Source of the DNA: Yinghuangia seranimata | GTDB taxonomy: Bacteria; Actinomycetota; Actinomycetes; Streptomycetales; Streptomycetaceae | DNA length: 64,000 bases | Reading direction: 5' to 3' | Assembly (NCBI RefSeq): GCF_029953285.1 | Contig: NZ_JASAOI010000034.1 | Span: forward strand, 56,981-120,980 | Shown: positions 60,665-64,000 of the stretch, in pieces | Position numbering within the stretch: the first letter of the stretch is position 1 | Layout of the letters: each line of letters opens with the position of its first letter | Notes under the pieces: generated by a model | Seen by the model: only the letters and a program-made list of their open reading frames with translations | Databases searched by the model: none | What the model was told of the DNA's origin: nothing | Made by a program: the position numbers and the translations under genes

Positions 60665-60967
60665 GATCTTCGAAAAGCCGCACCGGACAAGATCGATATT
60701 CCCGGGACCGGAAGATCATGTTCGTTCAGCGGTGCGTATGTCTCGCTGATCGGCATTTGATTGGGAGTGTTTCATCCTGGTCTGTACGTGTTCTGGGCCG
60801 CTGTCTTAATAGAAACGAGACCGTTTCGAGCCTGGTTTCGATCCATCATCCGGGCGGATAGTTGCGCTGCGCCCGAACTCGTGGACGCCATTCCCGGAAT
60901 TAATCCCTCCGGGGTCCACGTGATCTTTTCCATTTATGGATCGATTCGGCACGGGGGTTTCTTCGGC
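60665..60967 (+). promoter_or_regulatory. Leader/promoter region of the second peptide transporter cluster
   Basis: About 300 bp without a gene and relatively AT-rich. CTGGTT (60832-60837) is followed after 18 nt by GGATAGTTGCGCT (60856-60868), matching the motif in front of the first cluster. The downstream ribosome site is weak (GGGGG at about 60952-60957). Confidence 0.55.
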
Positions 60968-61975
60968 ATGGGCTCGTACCCGCAAACGGCACCGGAGGTC
61001 GTCGACGTCGCCGTGCCGCCGCAGGCGCTACCCGAGGTCGTCGGGCGGTCGCCCGGCCAGCTGGCGTGGCGCCGGTTCCGCAAGGACCGCACAGGTGTGG
61101 TCGCCGGCTTCGTCGTGCTGTTCTTCTTCGTGATCGCCTTCGGTGCCCCGCTGATCGCCAAGCTCTACGGCAAGAACCCGTACGACCTGTACGGCCAGAA
61201 CCGCGTCGGACTGCTCAACGAGTACGGGATTCCGATCAAGCCCAACGGCGGCATGGACGGCGAGTTCTGGTTCGGCCTCGAGCCGACGTACGGGCGCGAC
61301 GTGTTCACCCAGCTGCTGTACGGCATCCGCACGTCACTGATGATCGCGCTCGCGGTCGTGCTGATCGTGACCGTCCTCGGCACCCTCGTCGGCATCGCGG
61401 CCGGCTACCTCGGCGGCTGGTTCGACTTCGCCGTCGGCCGGGTCATCGACGTGCTCCTCGCGATGCCGTCGCAGCTGTTCTTCATCGCCTTCACCCCGGT
61501 CGTCATGGCGCAGTTCGTGTCGCCGGAGAAGGAACCGTCCGCGCTGCTGCGGGGCACCACCCTCGTGATCGTGCTGTGCATCTTCGGGTGGTGCCGCATC
61601 GCCCGGGTGCTGCGCGGCCAGGTCCTGTCGCTGCGCGAACGGGAGTTCGTCGAGGCGGCCAAGGTCAGCGGCGCCGGCACGTGGCGCATCGTGTTCCGCG
61701 AGCTGCTGCCGAACCTGTGGACCCCGATCCTGGTCGTGGCCACGCTCGACGTCCCCGCCTACGTGACGATCGAGGCGGGCCTGTCCTTCCTCGGGGTCGG
61801 CATGGGGCCGCGGACTCCCGACTGGGGCCGGATGATCGGCCGCGGCGGCGAGGTGTACGCGTCCGACATCACCTACCTGGCGTTTCCCGCGATCGCGATG
61901 CTGCTGTTCGTCCTCGCCTTCAACCTGTTGGGCGACTCCGTCCGCGACGCGCTCGACCCCAAGAGCAACCGCTAG
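60968..61975 (+). CDS. Second peptide ABC transporter permease (DppC/OppC type)
   Basis: A 335-residue DppC-like permease. It begins MGSYPQTAPEVVDVAVPPQA, with about 45 hydrophilic residues before helix 1 (VVAGFVVLFFFVIAFGAPLI). The EAA loop is EFVEAAKVSGAGTWRIVFRE and the C-terminus is typical (NLLGDSVRDALDPK). It starts a second peptide transporter cluster that continues past the window. The start is uncertain because no strong ribosome site is seen. It differs from the first cluster, which begins with the binding protein. Confidence 0.88.
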   Translation: MGSYPQTAPEVVDVAVPPQALPEVVGRSPGQLAWRRFRKDRTGVVAGFVVLFFFVIAFGAPLIAKLYGKNPYDLYGQNRVGLLNEYGIPIKPNGGMDGEFWFGLEPTYGRDVFTQLLYGIRTSLMIALAVVLIVTVLGTLVGIAAGYLGGWFDFAVGRVIDVLLAMPSQLFFIAFTPVVMAQFVSPEKEPSALLRGTTLVIVLCIFGWCRIARVLRGQVLSLREREFVEAAKVSGAGTWRIVFRELLPNLWTPILVVATLDVPAYVTIEAGLSFLGVGMGPRTPDWGRMIGRGGEVYASDITYLAFPAIAMLLFVLAFNLLGDSVRDALDPKSNR

Positions 61976-62002
61976 TCCCGCGGCGGGCGTTCGCGCCGCA
62001 CC

Positions 62003-62023
62003 CCCGGGTCGGCACAACCCGGG
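62003..62023. terminator. Short hairpin between permease and binding-protein genes
   Basis: Arms CCCGGGT and ACCCGGG flank a 7-nt loop. It is a weak candidate attenuator or mRNA-stability element. Confidence 0.4.
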
Positions 62024-62113
62024 CGCACCGGCCCGCGCGCTGTTTGACGCGCGTAGCACCACCACGAAACGGAACTCGTTCGGACAATCACGGCAACAGG
62101 GGGATCCACCGAG

Positions 62114-63892
62114 ATGAAACCGAGAATCAGACGCCGGATGGCGGCCGTCGCCGCGGTCGCGGCGTTCGGCCTGACCGCGGCGTGCAGCAGCGGCGGCGGA
62201 GGCAACCCGTCCGCCACCGGCACCGGCAAGCCGTCCGCCCCCGTCGGGCAGCAGGCGAACGTCGTCATCGGGACCGCGGCCGACTCGGTCGGCCCCGCCA
62301 AGCCGGTACCGGGCGCCAAGACCGGCGGCACGCTCAACGTGCTGCACCGCCGCGACTTCGCGCACCTCGACCCCGCGCGCACCTACGTCGGCGACCAGAT
62401 GACGATGGCGGAGCTCCTCACCCGCCGGCTGACCTACTACAAGAAGGACGGCGACAAGACCGTCCTGATCGGCGACCTCGCCACCGACGCCGGCACCACC
62501 ACCGACGGCGGCAAGACCTGGAAGTACACGCTCAAGGACAACATCAAGTTCGAGGACGGCTCGCCGATCACCTCGGCCGACGTCAAGTACGGCGTCGAGC
62601 GCACCTTCGTCCAGGACTACGCCGAGGGTCCGACCTGGATCCAGACGTGGCTGGCCGGCAGCGAGAAGTACTGGGAGTTCTACCCGGGTCCGTACGGCGG
62701 CAAGGAACTGCCGAACGACGTCGTCGAGACGCCCGACGCCAAGACGATCATCTTCCACTGCAAGGACGTCGAGCCGGACTTCCCGTTCGCGGCGTCCATG
62801 GGCATGACGGCCGCGGTGCCGAAGTCCAAGGACACCAAGGAGGAGTACGACAAGCACCCGTTCGCGTCCGGCCCGTACAAGATCGCCGAGCACGTCGTCG
62901 ACAAGAGCATCACGCTGGTCAAGAACGACGCGTGGGACCCGAAGACCGACGCGGCGCGGCACCAGTACGTCGACCAGTTCAAGTTCGAGCTCGGCGTGGC
63001 CGCCCCGGTGCAGCTGCAGCGGGTGATCGCGGCCAAGGGCTCCGACGCCACCGCCATGGTGCTGACCGAGCGACTCGACTCGAACACCGCCAACCAGGTG
63101 ATGAACGACCCGGCGCTCAAGGCCCGCGCGACCGACGGCGTCGGCCCGTACACCAACTACTGGACGATCAACACCAGGCGCATCCCCGACAAGCAGGTGC
63201 GCCTGGCGATCCTGACGGCGTTCCCGCGCCAGCAGGCCCGGCTCGCCGAAGGCGGCCCGGTCGCGGGCGACTTCGCCACCACGCTGGGCTCGCCGAACCA
63301 GCTCGGCTGGGCGAAGTACCCGAGCCCGCTGGACAGCATCCCGCCCACGGGTGACCCGGAGAAGGCCAAGCAGATCCTCACCGCGGCCGGCAAGATCGGC
63401 CAGCCGATCGTCTTCGGCTACGCGCCCACCGCGGTCGGGCAGGCCCGCGCCGTCGCGATCAAGGAGGGCCTGGACAAGGCCGGCTTCAAGGTCGAGCTCA
63501 AGGAACTCCCGGACAAGGAGTACCAGGACGTCATCTCCCTGGTCGACAAGCAGATCGACATCCACTGGAACGGCTGGGGCGCCGACTGGCCGACCGGCTC
63601 GACGGTCTACACCCCGGTGTTCGACGGCCGCAAGATCGTCGACAAGGGCCAGAACCTGTCGCTGTACTCCAACCCCGCCGTCGACAGCGAGATCGACCGG
63701 ATCCTGAAGATCACCGACCCGCAGGTGCAGGGCGCGGAGTGGATGAAGCTCGACCAGAAGATCATGGACGACATCCCGGTGGTCCCGTACATCTACCAGC
63801 GCCACGTGCTCATGTACGGCCCGAACATCGGTGGGGCCGGGGTCAACGCCTACGGCGCGATCGACCTGAACAACGTGTTCGTGAAGGCGTAA
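62114..63892 (+). CDS. Second peptide ABC transporter substrate-binding lipoprotein (family 5)
   Basis: A 592-residue SBP family 5 lipoprotein, longer than the first one (554) and only distantly similar. Lipobox TAACSSG is near residue 24. The core includes TLNVLHRRDFAHLDPARTYV, YTLKDNIKFEDGSPITSADV and ASGPYKIAEHV, and the end is IPVVPYIYQRHVLMYGPNI. The ribosome site AGGGGGATCC precedes the ATG. A BldKB-like role in peptide uptake is possible but not shown. Confidence 0.92.
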   Translation: MKPRIRRRMAAVAAVAAFGLTAACSSGGGGNPSATGTGKPSAPVGQQANVVIGTAADSVGPAKPVPGAKTGGTLNVLHRRDFAHLDPARTYVGDQMTMAELLTRRLTYYKKDGDKTVLIGDLATDAGTTTDGGKTWKYTLKDNIKFEDGSPITSADVKYGVERTFVQDYAEGPTWIQTWLAGSEKYWEFYPGPYGGKELPNDVVETPDAKTIIFHCKDVEPDFPFAASMGMTAAVPKSKDTKEEYDKHPFASGPYKIAEHVVDKSITLVKNDAWDPKTDAARHQYVDQFKFELGVAAPVQLQRVIAAKGSDATAMVLTERLDSNTANQVMNDPALKARATDGVGPYTNYWTINTRRIPDKQVRLAILTAFPRQQARLAEGGPVAGDFATTLGSPNQLGWAKYPSPLDSIPPTGDPEKAKQILTAAGKIGQPIVFGYAPTAVGQARAVAIKEGLDKAGFKVELKELPDKEYQDVISLVDKQIDIHWNGWGADWPTGSTVYTPVFDGRKIVDKGQNLSLYSNPAVDSEIDRILKITDPQVQGAEWMKLDQKIMDDIPVVPYIYQRHVLMYGPNIGGAGVNAYGAIDLNNVFVKA

Positions 63893-63916
63893 CGCTCAAC
63901 GCACGGCGGCACGACG

Positions 63917-63950
63917 CCGGCGCGGCCCGGGCCTGCCCGGGCCGCGCCGG
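63917..63950. terminator. 16-bp perfect hairpin after the second binding-protein gene
   Basis: Arms CCGGCGCGGCCCGGGC and GCCCGGGCCGCGCCGG flank a 2-nt loop 24 bp after the stop. It may reduce read-through to genes beyond the window. A 10-C run follows at 63962-63971. Confidence 0.75.
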
Positions 63951-64000
63951 CCCCCCGGCCGCCCCCCCCCCGAGGGGAGCGCGCCCGGGCCCAGGGGCCG

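Overview
The window is high-GC actinobacterial DNA, roughly 70-73% G+C with strong GC3 bias. It is most likely from the Streptomyces/Kitasatospora group (Streptomycetaceae). The reasons are a WhiB-like regulator, DUF1707, DUF4245, DUF6542 and DUF2510 proteins, a SpoIIE/GAF/PAS phosphatase, a MocR regulator, GTG/TTG starts, GTGA overlaps, and many starts sitting 6-8 nt behind a TANNNT box (leaderless pattern). No rRNA, tRNA, CRISPR array, integrase or complete IS element was seen.

Layout. 1-4.7 kb: end of a lactate-utilisation Fe-S protein, then an unusual exo-hydrolase/ABC-ATPase fusion with its permease. 4.7-8.6 kb: two divergent secreted ricin-lectin proteins (DUF3472-like/NPCBM and SGNH hydrolase). 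8.7-19.7 kb: class I fumarase, a sigma factor fused to an anti-sigma-like zinc finger and a surface domain, a DMT transporter divergent from a MocR regulator, a DUF1707 protein, a Wbl protein, a drug-efflux MFS protein with a fused winged helix, and GlpX. 19.8-23.7 kb: molybdate operon molR-modA-modB-modC with every junction a 4-nt GTGA overlap. 23.8-36.4 kb: small conserved genes plus xseB, xseA, ispH, rmuC and ychF. A secreted M6 metalloprotease and a dienelactone hydrolase lie between xseB and xseA.

36.6-40.4 kb is visibly lower in G+C (about 52-62% in sampled lines). It encodes a caspase-like protease coupled by stop/start overlap to a small membrane protein that resembles EACC1, the effector-associated constant component of actinobacterial conflict systems, plus one or two unknown proteins. 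This is the best candidate for a little-described (probably immunity or programmed-death) system here.

40.5-44.5 kb: a VOC protein divergent from a PadR regulator with two clear palindromic operators, a DUF2510-LamG membrane protein, a PCuAC-like lipoprotein, a pterin dehydratase and a NUDIX hydrolase. 44.6-52.2 kb: a PAS-PAS-GAF-PP2C-HATPase phosphatase, a succinate dehydrogenase/fumarate reductase operon, and a TPR-like protein. 52.4-64 kb: typA/bipA and two oligopeptide (BldK/Dpp-like) ABC transporter clusters. The two clusters share a promoter-like motif, and the first ends in a canonical hairpin plus U-tract terminator.
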